Part shown: positions 55,874 through 64,000 of the stretch, piece after piece
Layout: every line of letters starts with the position of its first letter
How positions within the stretch are numbered: the first letter of the stretch is position 1
Origin: an uncultured Prevotellaceae bacterium
Lineage (GTDB): Bacteria > Bacteroidota > Bacteroidia > Bacteroidales > Bacteroidaceae
DNA length: 64,000 nt
Assembly: GCA_946415705.1 (NCBI GenBank)
Contig: CAMKTN010000010.1
Coordinates: 1 to 64,000, forward strand
Direction of reading: 5' to 3'
Notes under the pieces: generated by a model
Databases searched by the model: none
What the model saw: the letters and a program-made list of their open reading frames with translations, nothing else
What the model was told of the DNA's origin: nothing
Translations under genes and position numbers: made by a program

Positions 55874-57196
55874 ATGGCACAAGCTTTTCAAAAGATATAC
55901 ACAAAGATCAGCCAGATCACGAAGGCCACCTGCTCGCTCAAGGCAACAGGCGTAGGCTATGACGAACTGGCCACCATCGACGGCAAGCTCGCACAGGTGG
56001 TGAAGATTATGGGCGACAACGTGACGCTGCAGGTGTTCGAAGGCACGAGTGGCATCCCCACCAACGCCGAAGTCGTCTTCCTCGGCCATGCGCCCTCACT
56101 GAAGGTCAGCGAGCAGCTCGCAGGCCGTTTCTTCAATGCCTACGGACAGCCCATCGACGGCGGCCCCGCCATCGAAGGCAAGGAAGTGCCCATTGGCGGT
56201 CCCAGCGTGAACCCCGTGCGCCGCAAGCAGCCCAGTGAGCTCATCGCCACCGGTATCGCCGGTATCGACCTGAACAACACCCTCGTCTCCGGTCAGAAGA
56301 TCCCGTTCTTCGCAGACCCCGACCAGCCCTTCAACGAGGTGATGGCCATGGTGGCCCTGCGCGCCAAGGTCGATAAGATCATTCTCGGCGGTATGGGTAT
56401 GACCAACGACGACTACTACTACTTCAAGAACACCTTCTCCGAGGCCGGTGCGCTCGACCGTATCATCTCGTTCATGAACACCACCGAGGACCCCGCTGTG
56501 GAGCGTCTGCTCATCCCCGATATGGCGCTGACGGCTGCCGAGTACTTCGCTGTGGAGAAGCATGAGACGGTGCTCGTCCTCTTGACCGATATGACCTCCT
56601 ATGCCGACTCCCTCTCCATCGTCAGCAACCGTATGGACCAGATTCCCTCGAAGGACTCTATGCCCGGTTCCCTCTATTCCGACCTGGCGAAGATCTACGA
56701 GAAGGCCGTGCAGTTCCCCGAGGAGGCCGGTGGCGGCTCCATCACCATTATCGCTGTGACCACCCTCTCCGGCGGCGACATCACGCATGCCGTGCCCGAT
56801 AACACGGGTTACATCACCGAGGGTCAGCTCTACCTGCGCCGCGACTCCGACGTGGGTAAGGTCATCGTCGATCCCTTCCGCTCGCTGTCACGTCTGAAGC
56901 AGCTCGTGGCTGGTAAGAAGACCCGCAAGGATCACTCGCAGGTCATGAACGCCGCCATCCGCCTGTACTCAGACGCTGCCAACGCCAAGACCAAGCTGGA
57001 GAACGGCTTCGACCTCACCGACTACGACAACCGCTGCCTCGACTTCGCCAAGGAGTACGCCACGTCCATCCTCGCCATCGACGTCAACGTCGATACCACC
57101 GAGATGCTCGACGTCACCTGGGGCCTGTTCCGCAAGTACTTCAAGCTCGAAGAGGTCAACATCAAGAAGGAGTTTACCGATATCTATTGGAAGTAG
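55874..57196 (+). CDS. V/A-type ATP synthase subunit B
   Basis: PSELIATGIAGIDLNNTLVSGQKIPFF; LVLLTDMTSYADSLSIVSNRMDQIPSK; degenerate P-loop as expected for subunit B. Confidence 0.96.
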   Translation: MAQAFQKIYTKISQITKATCSLKATGVGYDELATIDGKLAQVVKIMGDNVTLQVFEGTSGIPTNAEVVFLGHAPSLKVSEQLAGRFFNAYGQPIDGGPAIEGKEVPIGGPSVNPVRRKQPSELIATGIAGIDLNNTLVSGQKIPFFADPDQPFNEVMAMVALRAKVDKIILGGMGMTNDDYYYFKNTFSEAGALDRIISFMNTTEDPAVERLLIPDMALTAAEYFAVEKHETVLVLLTDMTSYADSLSIVSNRMDQIPSKDSMPGSLYSDLAKIYEKAVQFPEEAGGGSITIIAVTTLSGGDITHAVPDNTGYITEGQLYLRRDSDVGKVIVDPFRSLSRLKQLVAGKKTRKDHSQVMNAAIRLYSDAANAKTKLENGFDLTDYDNRCLDFAKEYATSILAIDVNVDTTEMLDVTWGLFRKYFKLEEVNIKKEFTDIYWK

Positions 57197-57207
57197 CTCG
57201 CGCTCTG

Positions 57208-57293
57208 CGCGAAGTTTAAGGTTTAAAGTTTAAAGTTTAAAGACCTACGGAAAACCGCTTTAATCGTTAAACATTAAACATTCAACATTAAAC
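57208..57293. repeat. AT-rich short tandem repeats (GTTTAAA and ATTAAAC units)
   Basis: AAGTTTAAGGTTTAAAGTTTAAAGTTTAAAG and GTTAAACATTAAACATTCAACATTAAAC. Confidence 0.8.
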
Positions 57294-57316
57294 TACGGAC
57301 AAAGTCCGTGCAAATT

Positions 57317-57973
57317 ATGGCAATCAAATTTCAATACAATAAGACATCGCTCCAACAGATTGAGAAGCAACTCAAGATGCGACAGCGCACGCTCCCTATC
57401 ATCAAGAATAAGGAGACGGCCCTGCGCCTTGAGGTGAAGCGCTGCAAGGAAGAGGCCGAGGCGCTCGAACGCAAGCTGCAAGAGCAGATTGCCGGCTATG
57501 AATCGATGTATGCCCTATGGGGCGAGTTCGATGCGTCGCTGGTGAGCCTGCAGGACGTGGAGATAGAGGTGAAGAAGATCGCCGGTGTGCGCGTACCCGT
57601 TCTCGCCAACATACGTCTCACGGTGCAGCCCTTTGGTCTGTTCAGTGCCCCGAAATGGTACTTCGATGGTATCAACCTCTTGCAGGGCCTGGCTAAGACA
57701 GCTGTTGAGCACGAATTCGTGGAAGCCAAGACCAGCCTGCTGGACCACGCACGCAAGAAGACCACCCAGAAGGTGAACCTCTTCGAGAAGGTGCAGATTC
57801 CGGGCTTCCAGGAAGCGGTGCGAAAAATCAAGCGATTCATGGAGGACGAGGAGAACCTCTCCAAGTCCAGTCAGAAGATCCTCAAGTCCCTGCAGGAGAA
57901 ACGCAAGCAGGACGAAGAGGACGTTGCGTCCGCCGGTTCTCCCGACGGCGAAAAGAAAGGAGGCACCGCATGA
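57317..57973 (+). CDS. V/A-type ATP synthase subunit D
   Basis: MAIKFQYNKTSLQQIEKQLKMRQRTLPIIKNKETALRLEVKR...; the ORF-track start at 57308 is GTG, ATG at 57317 preferred. Confidence 0.9.
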   Translation: MAIKFQYNKTSLQQIEKQLKMRQRTLPIIKNKETALRLEVKRCKEEAEALERKLQEQIAGYESMYALWGEFDASLVSLQDVEIEVKKIAGVRVPVLANIRLTVQPFGLFSAPKWYFDGINLLQGLAKTAVEHEFVEAKTSLLDHARKKTTQKVNLFEKVQIPGFQEAVRKIKRFMEDEENLSKSSQKILKSLQEKRKQDEEDVASAGSPDGEKKGGTA

Positions 57974-59868
57974 TTGAGAAAATGAAGAAACTCACGTTCC
58001 TGGTCTATCACAAGGACTACGAACGTTTCCTGCGCGACCTTCAGGCCTTGGGTGTGATGCATATCCAGAAGTCCGGCGACCAGACGCTGGCCGAGCCGGC
58101 CACGCTGCGCGAGTTGCGCCGCCAGAAGGTTGATGTCACAGAGGTCCTTAACATCCTACAGAAACTCTCGGGTGTGATCCTCGACATGGTGCCGCTGGGT
58201 GATGCCGGCATGAAAGACACGATAGCGTCTGCCAAGGCCATGCAGTTGGTGCGCAGGACACAGGAGATCGGCAACACGCTGCTCGCCCTGAACCCGCAGA
58301 TCGCAGCCCTGGAGCGCGATGCAGAAGCACTTCGCCCGTGGGGTGAGATCAACAAGGAGACGATGGAAGCGCTGCACAAGGCTGGCGTTCACGAGCACTA
58401 CCGCATCGCATCGGTCGCACGCTTCGCCTCCAACTTCCCTGAATATGCAGGTCTCGAGGTGAACCGCGACAACAAGTTCGTCTATTTCCTCACCTTCGAC
58501 ATCGACGGTCAGGAGAACGAGGACATCCCCGCACAGAGCCTGAAGCTGCCTGAGAAATCCTTGAAGGAAGTGGAGGACGAGCTCGCAGGGGTCGTCAGCC
58601 AGAAGGCCAAGCTCGAAGCCGAACGCGCCAACATCGCTGCCAACAGCATCGGCGATATCCGCGCCTTGGAGCAGCTCATCGACAGCGCCATCGCACGCGA
58701 GGAGGCCACCCTGCTGACACAGCGCGCAGCCATGGACACCGTCATCGTCATGGAAGGCTGGTTCCCCGTGCGCGAAGAAGCCGCCATCAAAGGCTTCCTG
58801 TCCAGCGAGGAGGCGTACTATGAGATGCGTGATCCTGTGAGCACGGACAATGTGCCTATCAAGCTGCGCAACAACCGCTTCAACCGCATGTTCGAGCGAC
58901 TCACATGCATGTATGGCTTCCCCAGCTACAACGAGTGGGATCCCACACCCATCGTGGCACCCTTCTTCACGCTCTTCTTCGCCATCTGTATGGGCGATGC
59001 CGGCTACGGTCTCATCATCATGCTCTACGGTATGCTGGAGATGGCCGGTAAGGCGCGCAAGACACCCATCGTGGGCGAGATGCTGCACGGCTGCGGCGAT
59101 ATGGTCTTCACCCTCGGAGCTGCCACCACACTCGTGGGCTTGGCCCTGGGCACCTTCTTTGGACTCTCGCTCGTGGACTACGCCCCCGAGGGCAGTCCAC
59201 TGCACAGCTACTATGAGTTCGTGGGCGGCAACTTCCCCGGCACCACCTATTCCTTCCAGATGGCGAGTGCCATCCTCATCGGTGTCCTGCACCTGTGCAT
59301 AGCGCTGATGGTCAAGGCCCTCCTCTACACGCAGAAGGAAGGTCTCGCCGCCACGCTCGGCACATGGGCCTGGAACCTGTTGCTCATCGGCGGTGTCATC
59401 GTGGGTGCCTTATACCTCGTTGGCACGCTGTCAGCTGACGCCACCCGCCTGACGATTATCGCCATCGGCGCCGTCAGTGCCATCGGCATCTACTTCCTCA
59501 ACGACATCGGGCGCATGAAAGCGTCGCCGATCAAAGGCTTGCTCATCAACCCCCTGGCCGGTCTCTACGAGACGTACAATATGGCCAGCGGCCTGCTCGG
59601 CGATGTCCTGTCCTATGTCCGCCTCTATGCCCTCTGCCTGGCAGGCGGTGCGCTCGGTAGTGCCTTCAACCAGATTGGTGATATGGTCGCCGCCAGCGGT
59701 GGCGTGGCCATTGTGGGAGCCGTGCTCATCTATGTCATCGGCCACCTCCTCAACCTGCTGCTTTCGGCCATCTCGGCCTTCGTGCACCCGCTGCGTCTGA
59801 ACTTCGTGGAGTACTTCAAGAACTCAGGCTACGAGGGCAAGGGCACTGGCTATGCACCGCTGAAATAA
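57970..59868 (+). CDS. V/A-type ATP synthase subunit I
   Basis: EKMKKLTFLVYHKDYERFLRDLQALGVMHI; C-terminal TM domain YVRLYALCLAGGALGSAFNQ, FVHPLRLNFVEYFKN. Confidence 0.94.
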   Translation: MIEKMKKLTFLVYHKDYERFLRDLQALGVMHIQKSGDQTLAEPATLRELRRQKVDVTEVLNILQKLSGVILDMVPLGDAGMKDTIASAKAMQLVRRTQEIGNTLLALNPQIAALERDAEALRPWGEINKETMEALHKAGVHEHYRIASVARFASNFPEYAGLEVNRDNKFVYFLTFDIDGQENEDIPAQSLKLPEKSLKEVEDELAGVVSQKAKLEAERANIAANSIGDIRALEQLIDSAIAREEATLLTQRAAMDTVIVMEGWFPVREEAAIKGFLSSEEAYYEMRDPVSTDNVPIKLRNNRFNRMFERLTCMYGFPSYNEWDPTPIVAPFFTLFFAICMGDAGYGLIIMLYGMLEMAGKARKTPIVGEMLHGCGDMVFTLGAATTLVGLALGTFFGLSLVDYAPEGSPLHSYYEFVGGNFPGTTYSFQMASAILIGVLHLCIALMVKALLYTQKEGLAATLGTWAWNLLLIGGVIVGALYLVGTLSADATRLTIIAIGAVSAIGIYFLNDIGRMKASPIKGLLINPLAGLYETYNMASGLLGDVLSYVRLYALCLAGGALGSAFNQIGDMVAASGGVAIVGAVLIYVIGHLLNLLLSAISAFVHPLRLNFVEYFKNSGYEGKGTGYAPLK

Positions 59869-59878
59869 TAAACACTAA

Positions 59879-60334
<456 letters not shown>

Positions 60335-60345
60335 TTTCTTTCTTT

Positions 60346-60978
60346 ATGAAAACTCTGGAACAGATTTTCGCGTCCAAGCTGTTGAAGGTGAAGGCTATCA
60401 AGCTGCAGCCCACCAACCCCTTCACATGGGCCAGCGGCTGGAAGTCGCCCTTCTACTGCGACAACCGCAAGACGCTCTCGTACCCCGATCTGCGCAGCTT
60501 TGTGAAGCTTGAGACGGCGCGCATCATCATGGAGCGCTTCCCCGAGGTGGAGGCCATCGCCGGCGTTGCCACGGGAGCCATCCCGCAGGGCGCTATGGTG
60601 GCTGATGCCCTCGCACTGCCCTTCGTCTATGTGCGCTCGAAACCCAAGGACCACGGCCTTGAGAACCTCATCGAGGGCGAGCTGAAGCCTGGCATGAAGG
60701 TCGTTGTTGTCGAGGACCTCATCTCCACGGGCGGCAGCTCCCTGAAGGCTGTCGAGGCCATCCGCCTCAACGGCTGTGAGGTCGTTGGTATGGTGGCTGC
60801 TTACACCTACGGATTCTCCGTTGCTGAGAAGGCGTTCAAGGAGGCCAAGGTGGAGCTCATCACCCTCACCAACTACGAGGCTGTCGTCGAGGAGGCGCTC
60901 GCCACGGGCTACATCAAGCAAAGCGAAGTGGAACTCTTAAACGCATGGCGTAAAGACCCTGCACACTGGAACGCATGA
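60346..60978 (+). CDS. pyrE: Orotate phosphoribosyltransferase
   Basis: WASGWKSPFYCDNRKTLSYP; VVVVEDLISTGGSSLKAVEAIR. Confidence 0.95.
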   Translation: MKTLEQIFASKLLKVKAIKLQPTNPFTWASGWKSPFYCDNRKTLSYPDLRSFVKLETARIIMERFPEVEAIAGVATGAIPQGAMVADALALPFVYVRSKPKDHGLENLIEGELKPGMKVVVVEDLISTGGSSLKAVEAIRLNGCEVVGMVAAYTYGFSVAEKAFKEAKVELITLTNYEAVVEEALATGYIKQSEVELLNAWRKDPAHWNA

Positions 60979-61451
60979 CAAAGTTTGAAAGTAGCGTAAA
61001 GCAGATTCATTATCCGCAGACGAGCGTCTTCGCCAAGCTCGCAGACCTCCGCAACCTCGAAGGCCTGAAGGAACGCTTCAGCGACCCGGCCGTCGTGGAC
61101 CAGCTGCGAGCCACCGGGCAAGTTCCCGAGGACAAGCTCGCACAGATTCAGCAGATGGCCCAGCAGCTGGCGTTCACCGAGGACACCGTCAGCATCGAAG
61201 GCACACCCATGGGCAACGTCACGCTCCGCATTGTGGAGCGCGACGAGCCCAAATGTGTGAAGTTCCAGGTCGAGGGCGCACCCATCGCCGCCAACCTGTG
61301 GATTCAGGTGCTACCCACGGCCCCCTATGAGAGCAAGATGAAATGTACCATCGGTGCCGAACTCAACTTCTTCATCAAGCAGATGGCCAAGAAGCCCCTG
61401 CAGGAAGGCGTCGAGAAACTCGCCGAAATGCTCTCCATGATCCCTTATTAA
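60975..61451 (+). CDS. SRPBCC-family protein
   Basis: 158 aa MTKFESSVKQIHYPQTSVFAKLADLRNLEGL...; ATGA overlap with pyrE. Confidence 0.7.
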   Translation: MTKFESSVKQIHYPQTSVFAKLADLRNLEGLKERFSDPAVVDQLRATGQVPEDKLAQIQQMAQQLAFTEDTVSIEGTPMGNVTLRIVERDEPKCVKFQVEGAPIAANLWIQVLPTAPYESKMKCTIGAELNFFIKQMAKKPLQEGVEKLAEMLSMIPY

Positions 61452-61479
61452 CGTTAAGGTTAGGGTTAAGGTTATCGTT

Positions 61480-62820
61480 ATGGTTAATAAACTCTGGCAG
61501 AAGAATGTGACGCCCACCGCCGAGATTGAGCGGTTCACCGTAGGGCGCGACCGCGAGTTGGATGCCTACCTCGCCGAAAGCGATGTCATGGGCTCCATGG
61601 CCCATATCACCATGCTCGAGAGCATCGGCCTCCTCTCTGCCGACGAGCTCCGCCTCCTCCTCGCCGAGCTCCGTAACATCCTCAAGGAGATACGCGCCGG
61701 CGAGTTCCAAATCGAGGAGGGCGTCGAGGACGTGCACTCCGAGGTGGAGCTCCTCCTCACGCGCCGCCTCGGTGACGTCGGTAAGAAGATCCACAGCGGG
61801 CGCTCACGCAACGATCAGGTCCTCGTGGATCTGAAGCTGTGGACGCGCCGCCAGCTCCGCGACATTGTGGAGCTCGTGAAGACACTCTTCGATGAGCTGC
61901 AGGCACAGAGCGAGCGCTATAAGAACGTGCTCATGCCCGGCTACACACACCTTCAGGTGGCGATGCCATCCAGCTTCGGACTCTGGTTCGGAGCCTATGC
62001 CGAGAGCCTCACCGACGATATGCTCTTCCTGCAGGCAGCCTATAAGATGGTCAACCGCAATCCCCTGGGCTCCGCCGCGGGCTACGGCTCCAGCTTCCCC
62101 CTCGACCGCCAGATGACCACAGACCTCCTGGGTTTCGACTCCATGGCCTACAACGTCGTCTATGCACAGATGGGGCGCGGTAAGATGGAGCGCAACGTAA
62201 GCTTCGCCCTCGCCTCCGTGGCTGGCACCATCGCCAAGCTCGCCTTCGACGCCTGCCTGTTCAACTCCCAGAACTTCGCCTTCGTGAAGCTCCCCGCCGA
62301 GTGCACCACAGGCTCCAGCATTATGCCCCATAAGAAGAACCCCGACGTCTTCGAGCTCACGCGCGCCAAGTGCAACAAGCTGCAGGCACTGCCCCAACAG
62401 GTCATGCTCATCATGAACAACCTCCCCAGCGGCTATTTCCGCGACCTGCAGATCATCAAGGAAGTCTTCCTGCCCGCCTTCGCCGAGCTCAAGGACTGCA
62501 TCACCATGACCACCTATATCATCAATAAGATGCAGGTCAACGACCACATCCTCGACGATCCCCGCTACGACCTGATGTTCTCCGTCGAGGAGGTAAACCG
62601 CCTCGCTGCCGACGGCATGCCCTTCCGCGATGCCTACCGCAAGGTGGGCCTCGACATCGAAGCTGGCCAGTTCACCCCCGTCAAGGAAGTCCACCATACC
62701 CATGCCGGATCCATCGGCAACCTCTGCACCGCCGACATCGCCGCCCTCATGAATACTGTGCTCGAAGGTTTTGCCTTCGACAAAGTTGATGCCGCCGAAA
62801 AAGCCCTCACCGGCTGTTGA
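61480..62820 (+). CDS. argH: Argininosuccinate lyase
   Basis: DVHSEVELLLTRRLGDVGKKIHSGRSRNDQV; GSSIMPHKKNPDVFELTR. Confidence 0.96.
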   Translation: MVNKLWQKNVTPTAEIERFTVGRDRELDAYLAESDVMGSMAHITMLESIGLLSADELRLLLAELRNILKEIRAGEFQIEEGVEDVHSEVELLLTRRLGDVGKKIHSGRSRNDQVLVDLKLWTRRQLRDIVELVKTLFDELQAQSERYKNVLMPGYTHLQVAMPSSFGLWFGAYAESLTDDMLFLQAAYKMVNRNPLGSAAGYGSSFPLDRQMTTDLLGFDSMAYNVVYAQMGRGKMERNVSFALASVAGTIAKLAFDACLFNSQNFAFVKLPAECTTGSSIMPHKKNPDVFELTRAKCNKLQALPQQVMLIMNNLPSGYFRDLQIIKEVFLPAFAELKDCITMTTYIINKMQVNDHILDDPRYDLMFSVEEVNRLAADGMPFRDAYRKVGLDIEAGQFTPVKEVHHTHAGSIGNLCTADIAALMNTVLEGFAFDKVDAAEKALTGC

Positions 62821-62832
62821 AGAATTGAAAGA

Positions 62833-63486
62833 TTGAACTTTTCCTTTCCCCATAACGCCCATTCGGCCCATAAGCCCTATAAGCCTTATAAGGCCCATAA
62901 GCCCAATAGGCCTCATTCCCCCCACCATCTCCTCCTCCTTCTTTCAATCTTTCAATTTTTCAATCTTTCCATCCTCCTCTCCTCCTGCGAGAAAGCCGAG
63001 CAGCCCTACAGCAACATCCTTGTTCGCCTGACCCTCTCGGCCACCAATCTCATACCCCAGCTCAACAGCTCCCTCAACAACCCGGGCGAGTTCTGCACCA
63101 TCACCGCCCACAACAACACCTACGTCTTCCACAGCCCCGGCTTGCGTGAGGATTACGTCCACGAGCTCACCGAGCTGGAGCGTAAGTCCAACTTCGTCCT
63201 CGGCCTCAGCGGACTTATCGTAGGTACCCCCATTATGGCCGAGCAGCTGACCACGCAGGCCAATGTTGTATGCTTCGACATCGCCTGCGCCAACTGCTAC
63301 GAGGAAGCCTCCATCACCCGCAACCTCACCCTCCGCGAGAGCCAGCGGGCCGAATGTCCCCGCTGCGGTCGCCGCTATGACCTCAACACCCAGGGCATCG
63401 TCATCGACGGCCCCACCGGCCGCTCCCTCTTCCGCTACCGCGCCACCTTCTACCCCTCCAGCAACACCCTCACCATTAGCAATTGA
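62833..63486 (+). CDS. Lipoprotein with Rieske-like/zinc-ribbon C-terminal module
   Basis: LLLLLSIFQFFNLSILLSSC lipobox; CFDIACANCYEEA...AECPRCGRRYDLNTQGIVIDGPTGRSLFRYRA. Confidence 0.65.
   Translation: MNFSFPHNAHSAHKPYKPYKAHKPNRPHSPHHLLLLLSIFQFFNLSILLSSCEKAEQPYSNILVRLTLSATNLIPQLNSSLNNPGEFCTITAHNNTYVFHSPGLREDYVHELTELERKSNFVLGLSGLIVGTPIMAEQLTTQANVVCFDIACANCYEEASITRNLTLRESQRAECPRCGRRYDLNTQGIVIDGPTGRSLFRYRATFYPSSNTLTISN
62845..62915. repeat. Degenerate 9-nt tandem repeat (CCCATAAGC/CCTTATAAG)
   Basis: CCCATAAGCCCTATAAGCCTTATAAGGCCCATAAGCCC. Confidence 0.75.
62938..62975. repeat. CTTTCAAT tandem repeat encoding the signal-peptide core
   Basis: CTTTCAATCTTTCAATTTTTCAATCTTTCCATCC. Confidence 0.75.
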
Positions 63487-63512
63487 AAATTTGAGCTATA
63501 CGCCTATATTTT

Positions 63513-64000
63513 ATGTGCTTGAACCCCGTCATCGTATGGATACACGGTGGTGCATACGCTTATGGCGGAACAGTGGATCTGCTGTATGATTTCCATAATT
63601 TTGTTGAGGAAAATCCAGAGGTCATCATAGTTAGCGTAGCTTACAGGCTCGGCGTACTGGGGTACCTGCACCTGTCTCATCTGTCCGACGGAAAGGACTA
63701 CCCTGACGCACAAAACCTGGGACTATTGGACCAGCTGATGGCACTGAAGTGGGTGCATGAGAACATTGCAGGCTTCGGGGGCGACCCAGACAACGTGACC
63801 ATTATGGGTGAATCTGCTGGAGGTGGCAGCGTGACCAATCTCTCGCTCATCAATGGCTCGCACCAGTATTTCAACAAGGTCATCTCCCCGAGCGGTACAC
63901 CCGGCCTGTCAAGGTCTGCAGAGGCAGCCAAAGCATGTACAGACGATTTGATGGAGGCACTTGGCTGCAAGACCGTAGCCGACCTGCAGAAACTCGATGC
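63513..64000 (+). CDS. Carboxylesterase type B, partial (runs off window; N-terminally short)
   Basis: MCLNPVIVWIHGGAYAYGG...IIVSVAYRLGVLGYLHL...NLGLLDQLMALKWVHENIAGFGGDPDNVTIMGESAGGGSV; not in ORF track because it is open at the edge. Confidence 0.85.
   Translation, partial: MCLNPVIVWIHGGAYAYGGTVDLLYDFHNFVEENPEVIIVSVAYRLGVLGYLHLSHLSDGKDYPDAQNLGLLDQLMALKWVHENIAGFGGDPDNVTIMGESAGGGSVTNLSLINGSHQYFNKVISPSGTPGLSRSAEAAKACTDDLMEALGCKTVADLQKLD

Noticed and set aside
53279-56089. 936-aa minus-strand ORF
   Set aside because: Antisense to the V-ATPase DUF2764 and subunit A genes; composition is typical of a shadow ORF in GC-rich coding DNA.
58156-59292. 378-aa minus-strand ORF
   Set aside because: Antisense to V-ATPase subunit I.
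61452-61485. Telomere-like hexamer run (TTAAGG TTAGGG TTAAGG)
   Set aside because: Only a few degenerate units in a normal intergenic gap before argH; same class as the other short AT repeats, not a replicon end.
61804-62928. 374-aa minus-strand ORF
   Set aside because: Antisense to argH; N-terminus is a translation of the CCCATAAGC repeat.

Overview
The 64 kb window is a chromosomal segment of a Bacteroidales-type (Prevotella-like) bacterium. The assignment rests on TAnnTTTG promoter boxes, type IX secretion C-terminal signals, DUF4248/VapE genes, GlsA/GlsB-like acyltransferases and the dcw gene order. Main blocks, left to right: (1) candidate sRNA, DUF4248 and a decayed VapE/amidase locus, then a Fic protein; (2) a minus-strand run of glsA-like, glsB-like, GNAT, parE, coaD and an S41 peptidase; (3) the dcw cluster rsmH-ftsL-ftsI-murE-mraY-murD-ftsW-murG-murC-ftsQ-ftsA-ftsZ; (4) tRNA-Arg, an IspD/TarI-like enzyme, a CDP-alcohol phosphotransferase, Wzi, a flippase-like protein, tRNA-Lys, a coiled-coil protein, a small ferredoxin absent from the ORF track, and tRNA-Met; (5) an accessory stretch with an amidohydrolase, a hairpin-dense intergenic region, a T9SS-exported GH95, a 1186-aa T9SS-exported repeat protein and a TPR/HTH regulator; (6) yfhO, rpsO, typA, a zinc peptidase, a DUF559 nuclease and metG; (7) a V/A-type ATPase operon, pyrE, argH, a lipoprotein and a carboxylesterase fragment cut by the window edge. 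The most interesting signal is a family of about nine GC-rich palindromic repeats, eight of them in four inverted pairs. One pair brackets a DUF559 nuclease gene like terminal inverted repeats. Several copies are translated in frame inside CoaD, MetG, YfhO and the S41 peptidase. This looks like a REPIN/MITE-like element system with a candidate nuclease driver. All assignments are by eye from sequence motifs; no database search was run.
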